Below are positions 11,800 through 24,399 of a DNA stretch of 64,000 nucleotides, in pieces. Source of the stretch: Epiperipatus broadwayi (lineage: Eukaryota > Onychophora > Udeonychophora > Euonychophora > Peripatidae); NCBI GenBank assembly GCA_028023455.1, contig JAQFVV010000143.1, positions 2,206,001 through 2,270,000 on the forward strand, read 5' to 3'. Positions within the stretch are counted from its first letter, which is position 1, and every line of letters starts with the position of its first letter. The notes under the pieces are model-generated. The model had not been told where the DNA came from and did not search any database. It worked only from the letters and a program-made list of their open reading frames with translations. A program made the position numbers and the translations under genes.

Positions 11800-14700
11800 C
11801 CATTACATACCATAATAAATTCATTTATTTTTATTTTTTTTTTACAAATCATTCTTTTAGAAGTATCTTACTTCTATTTCTTTTCCAAACTTGTATTAAT
11901 AAATATTATTTATTAATTCCCATATCTGATTCTCATAGTTTCTGCTTTTATCTATAAAACTTCCCACTATTCATATAATTTATCCTGGTTCTCTTTTATC
12001 ATTTTATATCCAATATAAATGTTGATTACTCTCTATTCCATCTTCACATAGATTATATCTATAGTCCAAATTCTTTTATTTTTGTGTTCTTTCCTTAATA
12101 TTCAAAATTTCCATCTTTGCATTAAATATTTATAAGCTCCTTCTAGTGTTATTACACATTTTTTCATCTTTTTTATATAAGTTCTAGTTTTTATATTCAT
12201 TTTCTACTTTTTCTCTCTCTAACTTTCTATTCTCTTATCTTATTCATCATTATATATATATCTTTTTTTATTATGGAAATAAATAAAAATATTTTTTTTT
12301 ATCTATTAACTTGGCAAATTGTAAGCTTTTTCTTGTCCAATTTGTTGCCTTTCTACATAATCTAGCTAAACATTATTTTTAATAATCTATGATCTTGACA
12401 TAATATGATGTAAAAGGATTTTTAATTAAGTTAAATATTCCCTTTCTCTCAACTGTTATGTACCACATAAAGTCATTTTCCTTCTTACTCTACATAAATC
12501 ATTCTTACAACCCTGATTTGTATTTCAATAAACTAACCTATCCTCATATTCTCCATTTTTGCTACAAAGACTTAAACAAAAAGTCATAAAATCACCATAT
12601 ATTTCAATCCCTTTATCTTTTCGGTTTCTTTTACTCTTCATACAATTTATCATGATTATCATTCATTAATATCACTCCAAAACTAAATGTTCACTATTTT
12701 TACTCTCAATTCCACATAAATTGCATTTAAAGTACAAATCATCTTTTTATTTTATTTTCCTGGTATCTAAAGTTCCTATCTTTGTACTAAGCAATGGTAA
12801 ATTCTTTCATACTTTTTATATTTTTTATTCTTATATAACTTTAAAATACTTTTTATTCATTTTTTATAACGTTCTCTTTTCTCCAACCCATTTATCTTTC
12901 CTTTTTTTCCATCCCTTATTCCTTGTAACTATATATTTATGTTCTATATATATTTCTGACATAAAATGTAGAAATAAACTCACTATTTATTAATTGTGCA
13001 TATTGAAAAATCATTTTTGCTCACTGTATTTGTTGTTCCCCACACAATCCAATTAAACACTTTCTATTCAGTCATTCTTGTTTTCAAAGTATTTTTAATT
13101 TTCTTCATAAGTTCACCCCACTTTTTCTTTTTAAATCTTAACTAGATTCATTTTCTCCACAATTTACCAGTGACTATTTATTTGTCTACTTCTTGAATTC
13201 TATTAAAATATCCTGGCTAGTAGCAAAATGCCTCATTTTCAAAAGTTAAAATAGGTACTATAACTCCTTTCCAAATTCTTCTACATATCTTGTAATTTAT
13301 TATATGGAGAAACAATTATTATTTTTAATCAATCTCACTGGGTTTTTTTTGTCTCAATTCTAAAAGTCATATAATTCCATTTCTTATTTAACAATTATAT
13401 TTAAATGCCTATACTCTTTTATTTCTTTAAGATCTTTCATTTTTTATTATTCACTTTTACTCTTTCCATTAAATATTAATATCCTATATTTTTCCTTGCT
13501 AAATTTAATCTTCATATTTTCCACATTTCTCTAATAATAGCTCCAAATCTTTTATACTATTTTTCAAAAAAATGCTATATCATCTGCAAAAAAAGAGAGA
13601 ATTACTTCTACTTTCAATCTTTCTATCTCATCTTCTAATAATCATAGAAATAAAATTAATAATAATGGTTATAATGGATCTTCATGCTCAGTCTAATTTC
13701 ACATATCCTTATTCTATATTCCCATTTGACATTTATAAAAATTATCTTTGTAAAGACTGTTAATTATTCTTAAATTAAATCTACTTTCATATTTTGAAGA
13801 CTTTTCCACAATCTTGTCACAAACATTTTCTTTATCTAAAAATATGACTAATAATACTTTATTTTTCCTAAAAATATAGCAAGAATAAATTATCCCCATT
13901 TTTCTCCCAGTAAAATCTATTCCGATTTCCCCCCAATGTTTACATTCTCTTCCACCTATGTCCTAATCCTATTGATTAATATATATGTAAATATTTTACA
14001 AACTATAGAAAGTATTGTTTTTGGTTTATAGTTAATTTTTTCTTTCATTATATGACAATCTAATTCTTATACTCATTCATTAGATCTGGAATTTTAATAT
14101 CATCTGTAATTTTTTTTAAAGCTCTCTTTTAAACCAACTCTTGCATATCTTTCCATACCTATCATCATTTCAATTACTATATCATCTAATTCTCTTACTT
14201 TCTATTTTTTTAGTTTGACTGCTGCTCTATTCACTTCTGCATCAACCACTTTATCCGTATTGTCTAAATTAATTTTTATAAAGAATTACTACAAACTTTC
14301 TATCACCCTAAGATTGTACTTTAAATTTATTGAATATTTTTTCGAATTATTTTCTGCTCTTACTTTCTTTTCTCTCTGCATCTAACTATATAACAACTTT
14401 TTGTTTCTTTATATATCTTCAAAATTTTTCACAACCTTTTATTTCAACACTATTAATTTCTTTAGTTAACTTTTTATTAACTTCATTCAATTTCTGTTTT
14501 AATTCTATTGTAGTGATTTTTTCCCCTTAAGCAGCCATTCTATCTAACATCTTTCTTTATCTCTTCTTTCATTTGTCTTTTTAATAATCCTTTTGTATTT
14601 CCTATTTTTTCTTTTACCTTTTCTACAATATTTTCCCTCCAATTTTTTTCTCATTAATGCTTTTAATTCTAAATAAACATTGATTTGAAACTTTCATCAT

Positions 14701-15640
14701 ATTAATCTATCATAAATCTTAAATTTACCACCATATGGCTTTTTGAAAAATTAAATGTATTCAGTTTAATCTCAAGATTGATTTTCTATCCAATTATATC
14801 ATTCTTTTTCTATAAATGTTGATGCCTAACTATTAATTATTCCCTAATTCTTTCAATATAAAATTATAATCACTAGTATCCCATTAACTTTTTTCTTTTT
14901 CATCAAAAAATCTTCCTTCATTTTAGTTCATCTTTACTTATTTTACATAATCAAGAGTATACTTTGAATTTTGCCTTAGCCATGTAAACTCTCCATCATA
15001 TACCTTAATTCAGATTTCCAATTTTCATTTCTCCTTTCTTGCATATTTTTTTCAATAATTCTCTAATTCTATCTATTCATTAATATGGTCATCCATATTA
15101 TCTATAACCAATAGTTTAGAATTATTCTTTTAAAATTCATTTATATCCTTATGTAAATATTCCCAAATAGTCTCACTTTACCATTCATATCCTCTCTAAT
15201 TTTAGTATCTAAATATATTTTGTAACTCAATTTCAATCTAATCTATATCTATCTGTTCATTATAATTCTTTTCTAAGATATTCTCCTTGATAATAAACCC
15301 TCTATACTCCCTTCTTTCTTATCATCACACATCTATTTATCTCCTCCATATTTCTGAAGATACAATATTTTTATATCTTTCAAATGTATATTAACTACTG
15401 CTAACAAATCTATTTTTACCCCCCATGAAAACTTTTTATTTATATTTCTACCTCATTGTATATTTACTATATTAATGTCTTAGATCCTTTTTTTTTAAAT
15501 TATTTTCTTATAAGTATTCTCAGGCATCATTTGTAAAATTCTTTTTTATCCCTATATTATCCATCAGACTACCTTCATGCATATTCTTCATTTTATTCAC
15601 TTCTCTAATTGAAAACATATGTTTCTTTTTCATTTCTACT
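11800..15640 (-). mobile_element. Non-LTR (LINE-type) retrotransposon relic, RT readable in fragments
   Basis: The plus strand is strikingly pyrimidine-rich. The minus strand reads as a broken reverse transcriptase. Upstream of the catalytic site there are RT-like pieces at about 14060-14260 (VVDAEVNRAAVK, ELDDIVIEMM). The polymerase motif reads FADDIAFF at about 13565-13593, preceded by PLL and LEDEIERLKVE. Downstream, C-terminal cysteine-histidine segments occur twice: CNLCGIESKNSEH at about 12680-12760 and NLCEDGIESNQH at about 12020-12090. Many stops and frameshifts are present, so it is dead. The FADD box and the C-terminal CX2C...H...C finger fit a non-LTR ORF2. The clade (R1/Jockey/CR1-like) cannot be decided by eye. 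The two C-terminal ends imply an internal duplication or two nested copies. Confidence 0.75.
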
Positions 15641-15644
15641 TCTA

Positions 15645-16284
15645 ATATTATACTTTTGTGTAACAGTCAACAAACTCCCAAACTTTATCTGCCATGCCAG
15701 GGTGCCACTAGGCTATTTGAACCTAGAAAATGTATAAAGACGGCAGATAGTTTAAAATATCACACTGTATATTCAAAGTTTCTAATTCTTAATTTTAAAA
15801 TATTATTAATAAAATATATAAAATAAGTTACTGTCAAAATTAAACAAAACATTTTATTACGCATACACACACACATTAATACAAACACCTGAAGATTAAA
15901 TTTACTATTAAATATATTTGATTTAAATTAGATACACAGATGGGTACATTTAAGATTTAATACAATTTTAATATTTTACTAAGCGTAAATATGCTACATG
16001 GAATATGCATATAATTATCTCAATCCTTTTAATCTTACGCTAAAATTTCACATTTAAACCAATGTTAGTTTACTGATATACCATGTGACCAATGCATTGT
16101 TAGCATAACAATCATGCAGACAGGAATTTACATCTGTCGCAGGATATCATTAGAAAATAACGAATCATGGTGGGAAGGAATGAGCATCTTCCCCATGGTC
16201 ATTAATAAATTTCACCATCAGACAGGAATGATCCACTGCCCAATTGGTGATGCAAAAAACAAAATCATTTAAATGTATATATAT
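15645..16284. other. Intergenic, no gene seen
   Basis: A+T-rich sequence between the non-LTR relic and the next MITE. Only a short CA-repeat (about 15864-15876) and a (TA)n tract (about 16277-16290) stand out. Confidence 0.5.
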
Positions 16285-16412
16285 ATATATAACTGAACAG
16301 GAAGTAACAGGCTTCCGGGGTATTATATACATAAATAAACTCTTTAATAAGACAGAGTTTATTTACATATATAACATCAGAAGCTTGAATTACTTCCTGT
16401 TCAGCTATATAT
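16285..16412. mobile_element. Small MITE with TAACTGAACAGGAAGTAA inverted ends
   Basis: AACTGAACAGGAAGTAAC at 16291-16308 is repeated inverted as TACTTCCTGTTCAGCTA at about 16391-16407. The inner part is a further inverted repeat (AAACTC...GAGTTT, GCTTCC...GAAGC). A second copy with perfect ends lies at 25642-25796 and a decayed third at about 25935-26085. The insertion is next to a (TA)n tract, so the target duplication is unclear. No coding capacity. Confidence 0.7.
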
Positions 16413-16675
16413 AATGTGAATTATTTATTTATATATGTACCATTTGCCCTTAATAATCTAATGAATAATAAAATTTATAAATTAATTCAATTCTCCTCCA
16501 TGTAATAAATATGACGCCTCCCTTTGAAATTTAAACTCTTCTTCTAATGAACACAACCTTCACATGTTAAAAATTAATACGAATTGTTCTTGCACACGAT
16601 TTAAAGTTGGCAACTGGGGCACTTGCCCATACCTAGCACCTAAAGGAGCCCCACAGTTAAGGGGTAAGTTCCTAG

Positions 16676-16906
16676 AAAGACCTGTCTTAAAACAGGTGAA
16701 ACTTTCCACACAGTAGTGCCACTCAGTGCAAGCCTGAATAATCAATGAATGCCAGAAGGCTTATACATAAAATCCCTATCTAGTGCCTACTTATCCAATA
16801 TCCCCAGACTAGTTTCTAGCTTGTGGCTTTCGTCAGTGAGGAGCCTAAATCTTAGGATGTAGAAATGGTGATCATGTGATGTTTAGTGGATTAAAAGACC
16901 TGTCTT
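16676..16906 (+). mobile_element. FB-A foldback element, 205 bp, 13 bp TSD
   Basis: Identical flanks AAAGACCTGTCTT at 16676-16688 and 16894-16906 bracket an insert that starts AAAACAGG and ends GATCATGTGATGTTTAG. This copy keeps the left arm (CAGTAGTGCCACTCAGTGCA at about 16713) and the core CCCCAGACTAGTTTC but has lost most of the right arm. The hammerhead-like module is on the minus strand at 16802-16842: CTGACGA, hairpin AAGCCACAAGCTA, GAAA. Confidence 0.85.
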
Positions 16907-17639
16907 TTTATGAAGAACTTTAAAATGAAGAATAAATTTACAAAAATTCAATAAAATATATATCATATTCATGTAAATTAAATAATTATTAAAACTTTTT
17001 TTCAATTAATTTTTTTAATAATGTTTATTTCATAATATTATTTACTTCAAATATAGATATTTGATTAGCTGATCCTCTGTCAAGCTCTTCAAATGAGAAT
17101 TGTATTTCTTAATTGCTCATTCTTTTATCAAATGTTTATGAAAAATAAACAGATTAGCACAGAGAAAAATATTATTTTCATGATCTAAAATATTAGACAT
17201 ACTCCATAAATATATAGCATCATTTTCATAAGAAAAACAAGATTCATTTCATCTGTAAGTTGATGTGCATCATATAGACACTTATAAATAGTTATAAAAC
17301 TTTCAGAGAGATTTAACTATATTTTCAAAGAAACTTTATTAGTGTAATACATGGCTATAAACTGTGATGTTCAGATGAAGAGCATGTGTCAGCAGGAGGT
17401 TCTTACTTGGGAATTAGAATGATCAGTGTTGTCACTTTTGTAAAATCTAGATGAAAAGAAAGAATTTTTTATAGTTCAGTGGAAAAAGAAGTAATCTATT
17501 TGTAATTTTTGAGCTAAAGAAAGAGTAAAAGTTATTTTATTTAAATTTTTCTTTATTTGAAAAAATGTATATTCTATAATATTCTATTTAAATTAAAATT
17601 CTGAAATATAATATATCTGTTTACCATGTGACTTAATCA

Positions 17640-20000
17640 AGACGGTGGTAGAAATAGAAAATATGAAAGCAGTGTCCAGAAAAGAAAAAGAATAGAGAAG
17701 AAGAAAAAAAGAATTTGAAAATCTTCAGAAGGAAAGTTTGTTCAAATTTTTAAAAAATGAAGTCAAAAGTGAACGGATTATTGTTAGCAGCTGCTTACAG
17801 TTAAACACAATATCCTCTAATTCGAAATCTTATTTAAATGAAAATGCAAATATCCATCACTCATCAATTTCAGTTTCTGGTGATTTGATAAATAATTCTG
17901 CTAATAATACAACTGAACAGATTAAAATATCATTAAATTTCTTAGATGTGGATCTTCAGAAATGACTATTATATTCTTCTGATCAAATGAGAATGTTGTT
18001 TGCAAATAAAAAATCTCCTCAAATGACCAATTACGACTTTCCAGTAGATGTACAAAGTAGAAAAGGTAATATTTTGTTTTATACTAAAAGTAATTTTAAT
18101 GGATAAAAATATTGTAGAAAATGGCTCCTCTATTCAAAATAAAAACTATTTTCTTACCACTTATATTTTTCAGTAAATATCAAAGTCAGCTTCGACCAAT
18201 GAATGATATTTTTGATTGGAAACATGAACATAACTTATCACTTGACACAAAAAGGCACATTTACAGGTGATGGAATTGCAAAAAAGATAACCACCAGACT
18301 ATTAATAAAGTTCAATAAAAATGAATCAATTCAGATATATAACTTTGGTGTGAGGTCCTTAAAAGAATATTATATATTCAATATTTAACTAAACTTAATG
18401 ATGTGTTTCATGGTATGAATAGCATGTTGTTGTTGTTTTGTTTTTTTTATTATAAAAAACAATAGAATATATTTAGTCATAATAGAAATGATTTTATACA
18501 TTAGATGAATTAAGAATAAAGAAATACATGATCATTATTTGGGCTGGAAAATTCAAAATGAGATCATTAACTTATTAACAAACAAAATGAGAACAAAATT
18601 ATAAGAAAAACTATAAATATTGTTCAATTTAATTAGATTGTACTCAAAATAAAATCTATGTGGAATAATTGACTTTCAAATAAGAATTACAGATTACCTG
18701 AATGAAGAAAAAAGAAAGATATTAATGAATATTGTAATGGTTTTACATCTATCATAAAAAGTACAGGATACGATCTAAGTGGAGAGTTAATGAAATGACT
18801 TGAAAAATTTAACATAGATATAAATGATGGTTGTGGAAAATAATAATGGTGCTAATATGGTTGGCAAAAGAAAAAGCATACAAGTAAGAATTTTGACTAA
18901 AAATCCAAGTGTGATTTTATAATTGGGAGATGTGGCTTTAGTTGTTTGAGTTGCCTTGACATTTTTTGGTATGATTTAAAGAGTATATAACCTATTTTCG
19001 TGACTCATCAGATATGCAGTCGAAATGTTGATTAAATAAATTATATTTGATTTAGATAAAACTATAAATTCATTGAAGTAGCAGAATATTCTCAGACAAA
19101 AAGTGATTCAAATCTTTTAGCTGAATATAAACTTAATTTTGAATTTGTACTATTAGCAGTTAGTTATTTAGTATGATCTTTTATTGACAGTAAATAAAAA
19201 TTGACATTGATTTAGGCATTAAAAGGATTGACAGATTATTTACAATATTTTAGAGAAAATAGTTTCTTAAAATCAAAATTAATAGGAAATAAAATTTGTA
19301 AAAAATACATCTTTCTTGCATTCAAAGAAATTAGAACAAGAAAACAAAAATGTTTATTTGATTACGAAGAAATGGACACATATGCAAATATTCTTGAAAC
19401 AAATTTCTGCAGTAACTATTTTTTAGCAACAGTAATTCAAAGAATAATTCTACAGAAGAAACATTTAAACAAACTGAAGAGAGTAATGCCATTTTTGGTT
19501 TCTTTATAATATTTCTGTATTAAAAATAATGAACAAGAATGGCATTAAGAAACATTGTATGGATTTAGATTTAGTGTTAAACCAGCAAGCATCACATGAT
19601 CACATGTCCAATACTAGCACATAATTTGTTTGCTTTGATTTAGATTTAGCATGGACAAATGGAGATAATTGGGATGTAAATGGTGATGATTTATAGAATG
19701 AAATTAAAATACTTATGGCGTATCCTGCTATGATATAAGCTAATGTGATTCCATTTTAATATTTAAATATGCTCTCTAAACTGCACGATTCCTTCCCAAA
19801 TCTAACTATTAATTTACGAATTATATTAACTATCCTCATTGCTACTACAGTGGTTGAATACAGTTTTTCTAAATTTAAAATAATAAAAAATTGTGTGTTT
19901 ATGCATGATTGTGTTACAATCTAATTTAGCATTATATATGGCAATTGAACAAAAAATATGTAAAGATACTGAAATCAAAGAACGGAAAATACATTAATAA
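17640..20000 (+). mobile_element. hAT-family transposase relic (ZMYM/DUF4371-like type)
   Basis: A broken but ordered hAT transposase. At about 17665-17780 there is a lysine-rich lead into LFKFLKN, as in hAT proteins of the zinc-finger MYM/'52 kDa repressor' type. An FPVDVQSR-like piece follows at about 18030, then the catalytic core: LDCTQNKIYVEQLTF-like at about 18636-18680, NNGANMVGK at about 18838-18865 and ALTFFGMI.RVYNLFS at about 18950-19000. An open stretch at 19228-19509 corresponds to the helical insertion domain (LTDYLQYFREN, RTRKQKCLFDYEE). The C-terminal dimerisation segment reads VVEYSFSKFKIIKN at about 19845-19890, then LALYMAIEQ. Stops and frameshifts throughout make it inactive. 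Terminal inverted repeats were not found, so the ends are approximate. It lies in the same orientation as the flanking candidate exons. Confidence 0.85.
19228..19509 (+). pseudogene. Longest surviving open segment of the hAT transposase
   Basis: These 93 open codons are the best-preserved part of the hAT relic. They encode the region between the DDE core and the dimerisation domain. Recognisable points are the LTDYLQYFREN helix, NKICKK, the KEIRTRKQKCLFDYEE segment and a VIQRIILQ helix before the usual loop. The start codon falls inside the ancestral protein, so this is not an independent gene. Confidence 0.75.
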
Positions 20001-20138
20001 TTTTCTTAATTTTTATCTCTGCATTTTTTTATAACTTTATGTTTTAAATAGTTTTATTAGTGTCTTCTTTTTTTTTTTTGGATACGTATATTAAAAAAAA
20101 TATCTTTCTTTTCTTAAATGAAATTGTGGTAATTATTA

Positions 20139-20560
20139 CATAATGTACATTTTTGAAAAAGTCCCGCATTTCACGAGTGTTCCGGAACAAGTGATTGCTA
20201 CAGGTGGCCCTACTCTCACAAACATTTTAATCTCAAAATTTAACCCAATAATAAATTTTGGCAATAATACCATCTTCAAGTCCTTTTATTGTTTCGTCAA
20301 CACCTCTACGTACAAGATAAATTTGTTCCCACCAACATTATTATCTTTACTCATTTTTCTAATCCCTATTAATATTTAAATCCTAGCATCGTTGATGTGA
20401 TGTGATGTACTGTAGCTTCCCCTTAAACGAAGTCAAGAATCTCTCAGCAATTATGCCCAGAGAAACCTGTTAGCTACTTTATTTTACATTCCCCAGTCGA
20501 AGTTTTTATGTATTTGCTGCCATCTAGTATTGATTATTAAAATTACTTTTGTATTATTTA
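20139..20560. other. Unclassified, less A+T-rich segment
   Basis: Base composition is more balanced than the surroundings (GAGTGTTCCGGAACAAG, TAGCTTCCCCTTAAACG, GCTGCCATCTAG). It includes the palindrome TGTTCCGGAACA and the tandem GATGTGATGTGATGT. It could hold the distal end of the hAT element or a conserved non-coding sequence. The 78-codon frame at 20143-20379 has no recognisable domain. I cannot assign it. Confidence 0.35.
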
Positions 20561-20872
20561 AAATATTCAATTTCACATTTTTAAGATATTGTATTTTTCC
20601 ACCGAAGTTTCGTCCATCATAAATTAGGTATTAATAATAGTAATTTATAATTAAGAATAGTATAATTGTGTACTATCGAATAATTGAAATTATGGCTATT
20701 TATGCCATTTAAATATTGCGAATAATATTATTACAATCGTTGTTATTGTTGTCAATTTGTCACCTTTTTTGTTAATTATAGTAAAAAAAAAATCTTTAAT
20801 TATATTAATTACAAAAATATTTAACATTATTATAATTTATGTAAAAATTTATTTATATATTTCTGTTTCTAG

Positions 20873-20976
20873 CTTCTCCGTGTGAAAATAATGGGAACGA
20901 AGATAATTTAAACAATTGTCCAGAAGAGTGCACCACAATACAGTCTAATTCTAGTCAAAATTTGAATTTAAGATAG
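20873..20976 (+). CDS. Candidate terminal exon A, gene unknown
   Basis: A good polypyrimidine tract and acceptor (TTTCTGTTTCTAG|CT) is followed by a frame open for 33 codons in phase 1, ending in TAG. The peptide begins SPCENNGNEDNLNNCPEEC and continues with a serine/asparagine/glutamine-rich tail. Codon use is richer in G+C than the flanks, which favours real coding sequence. An open run of this length has a chance probability of only a few per cent at this composition. The phase matches the donor at 10107. No homology is recognised. Confidence 0.35.
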
Positions 20977-21556
20977 TAAAATAACTAAGAAGTTAACGTG
21001 CATTAAAATTGTGTTGAAGCATCATCGAATGACTAATTTACATGGATATGTGTACATAACTCTAGTCATGTTTTAACCAAATTATTATTTTTAACGCTAC
21101 TTTATATAAAACAGACAACACGCATTCCAAGTGTAAAGAAATAGATGGGTAAATGAATATAGTAAGCAGTAAAGCACATTTTAAATAAAATTCACTAATA
21201 TATATTTATATAATGCAAATATTTCAAAAGAAAAATGTCTTTTTTAAAAAAACAAGCAAATAATTATTTGTAAAATGTTAAAATGTATTTATTTATATAT
21301 TTTTCTTTTTGTTGTTATTAATTAACCAATGTAAAATAAATTATATCAATAACAAAAAAAAATTCTGTAAACTTATAATGACACTTTTTTTATATAAAAA
21401 AAAAAAAAAACTTGAAGCATATCTCACGCGATTTCCGACCCCTATCCTACTTACAACTGAAATGATTATTAATGCCAAAAAAAATTCTAGTACTGTATAA
21501 ACATTCCTTTGTAAATTAATTTAATTTTGCTAAAATATGCAATTATGTTTTTACAG

Positions 21557-21672
21557 AAAGGCAAGATGAAACAAGTTGGTTATCGTATTTTATACAGTAT
21601 AAAAATAATAATGACGCAATCTCCAGCCATTCCTTACCATCATGTAAAATGAAACTATTAATTTCTAAGTAA
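21557..21672 (+). CDS. Candidate terminal exon B, gene unknown
   Basis: The acceptor ATGTTTTTACAG|AA is followed by 37 open codons in phase 1 (RQDETSWLSYFIQYKNN..., then ISSHSLPSCKMK) and a TAA stop. It has the same entry phase as exon A 0.6 kb upstream, so the two could be alternative last exons of one transcript joined to the donor at 10107. The tryptophan, cysteines and lower A+T content look more like protein than random sequence here. No family is recognised. RNA evidence is needed to call it a gene. Confidence 0.35.
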
Positions 21673-23690
21673 AAAATATTTATTAATTTTTAAATCCAAT
21701 GATAATAAAAATAACTTGCAATGAAAAAAATTAATATAGAAGATTTATATAAATTTGTAAATAACTTCTACCAATTTATACGGTAAACATGCTAATGAAA
21801 TATGAACATATCAATAGAATCATTGTTAAAAGTTATTAGAATTAATGAAGTATTCCTGGATATAATGTACAGAAGACTTGTTGCTACATCTTTTATTAAA
21901 ACATCTCAGTGTTTTGGAATAACATCAAAGAAACAAAGTTTTTTCTTTCCTAATTGATATGAAATTACATATTGATATGATTCTTATCATTGTTTAGATC
22001 CAAGATTAGATAGAATGTATGAAGAACAAATAAACTACAACATTGCTTGATAATATGTAGTATTGATGTCCAATCGATGAATTAAAATTTTAGCCTTTCA
22101 TCATAGTTTTTCCCACTTATACAATATAATCAAAAGTGCATAAATTAAAAACATTTCAATGATTGGAATATATTAATGTTCTGAAAATTTGGAAAAAAAT
22201 ATTTTCAAAAAACTTTCTAATTCAAAATTTTATTGGAATCTTAAGGGAGTTTTTGTTTCAAAATTGAGATTTGTAATTAATTTTAAATATATTTCTAAGC
22301 TTAAAAAAATCTATTAGCATTACATTTTTTATTTTTGCAAGTATGTAATAATAATCTAACAGGTGAAAAAGAGATTAAACACCTGTTTTATTAATATACA
22401 TTAAAAATATTTTTAGTGCTTTAAAAAAGGTTTATTTTACATATAAACAGACATTTGTATACATCAAAAATTGTGTGTTTTTCTTTTTTTTCAGAATTCA
22501 CTATATGTAGTCAACTCTCATCATAGAAAACAAAGGTATCTAATATCTTTGATAATATATTTCAATTTAAAAGACTGTAATTCTTTTAAAAAGTTGTTCA
22601 CTTTTTCATATATATATATGTAAAATATTAAATACTAACAAACATATTTTTTAAATGGGTATATAACAATATTAAAAAATTCTTTTTTTAATTTTAACAT
22701 TAAATTTCTGTAATAAGTTAAATATCGTAATTCTTGTGTCTTACAAATGAACTTTTTTGTTTGAATTATATTGTTTTAATCTCATATTAATTCAAACAAA
22801 TAATGTAATCCAAAGAAATTCACACTATTTTCATATAATATAGATGAGCTACTATTAATTTAGCATTTTTGGTTTTCTATATTAAATGAATATGGAGTAA
22901 TTCTTTAACAATACACCTGTTATCTCCTCTTTAGAAGCCTATTTTTATAAATTGACAAATACTGTCTATAAAGTAAATTAAAGTCTAGACTTAAAAGAAA
23001 ACTTTAAATATTTTCTATTATACTGTATAAAAATAAACACAATTTATATATAAATAAAAAAAAATTTATTTAAAGTAAATTTTCTGCCGAATTATTATAG
23101 AAATTTTCAGAAAAATAATATTGATACACATCCAGTTATTGGTCTAAATTATTTGTATAGTCTACAAACTTTTTCATATCTCTACGCATAATTCAAAATA
23201 ATTATAAGCATTTCTTACTATGATTATATTTGCAGTGTTATTGTATTAGTAATGTTATATAAAGTGTACATTATTTGAAATATCATATTTCTAATAGTAT
23301 TCATAATAATAGATATTCTGTAATTAACACTTTTATAATTAATAACATTCTAATTGGTAATGAATAAAAAAAGATACACAGACCTTTTTTTATATGAATA
23401 AGTTGAATTATTATTAAGCTTTGCAGGTGATAATTTTTTTTTGAGCACTTTGTATATGCCACATAATTTATATGTAAACACGGACTTATAGATGTTAGAT
23501 TTATATATAGAGGAAACCAATGGTTTTATTATGCATTCCAAGTCATTGTTTAAAGCAGGTGTATATCAAGAACTAATTATAAAAATATAAAATTATAAAT
23601 AAGTAATACATATAATAAATAAAACAAAATGCATTACATAATATAATAAAGTAAATGTTTTTAAGACATATAATTATTTTGTTGCAATAA
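21673..23690. other. A+T-rich stretch, no gene seen
   Basis: No domain or element could be recognised. A splice-acceptor-like site (TTTTTTTTCAG) occurs at about 22494 but is followed by only nine open codons in phase 1. The minus-strand frame at 23350-23541 is low-complexity and unsupported. Confidence 0.5.
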
Positions 23691-23699
23691 ATTATAAAT

Positions 23700-23990
23700 G
23701 TATATACTGTAACATTTTCCCCGTTTTAATTGATCTGGTAGGCCTTCATTTTATTCACTGTAAATTTAGTGAAAGTTAATCAAGCTGTGGATAAGAAAAT
23801 ATCTTGTTCGTATTTCTATAAACATAGCTATATTTCCTGATTAACTGGCCTACCAATTATTTCGACTTATGCTAATGGCGGAATCAGCTTTTTATTTATT
23901 TTTATAAGGGCGCCAGGATTCATGTAAGAATCCGCTGAAATCCGTCGCATCGCACATTGTAAATAAAAAAGAAAATGATTTTAAAAGAAT
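23700..23990. other. Unique segment of balanced composition, possible conserved non-coding element
   Basis: The inverted words GGTAGGCC (23742 region) and GGCCTACC (about 23848) bracket about 100 bp. They are followed by GGCGGAATCAGC, GGGCGCCAGGATTC and CCGTCGCATCGCACA. It matches no repeat in this window and has no long open frame. It could be a regulatory element, a small foldback or a degraded transposon end. Confidence 0.3.
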
Positions 23991-24399
23991 CGGTGTCATA
24001 TTTTACCGTAACTAAGGTTATTTTTTAGATATTATTATTCCTGGAGCTTAGTCAACAAATATTGGCAAAAGTAAATTATACTTTCAAATCTTAATAAACT
24101 AATATTAATAAATTTAATAGTAATCATCAATAACGTACAATGAAAGGTTGATATTAGAAATAAATATTTTAACAAATTAAAATATTTAAAGATAAATTAC
24201 TAATAAGTTGGAAAGAATGCACACACGCTAATCCAGACATGAATCAATTAATGAAGTGAAGTAATTAAAACAATTTAACAAACAATGTTCACTTCTTAAG
24301 TTTCTTTTAGAAAGTTCTTTAAATTAAAGTCTCTTTAACAAGAAAATTAATGTCTCTATCGGGATTATTTTAAGCTTATTTTTAAGAATGGTTTGCTGA

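Noticed and set aside
12721-14530. Open frames on the plus strand (12721-12993, 13572-13763, 14330-14530)
   Set aside because: They are antisense to the minus-strand non-LTR relic. Their F/L/S-rich content reflects its complement.
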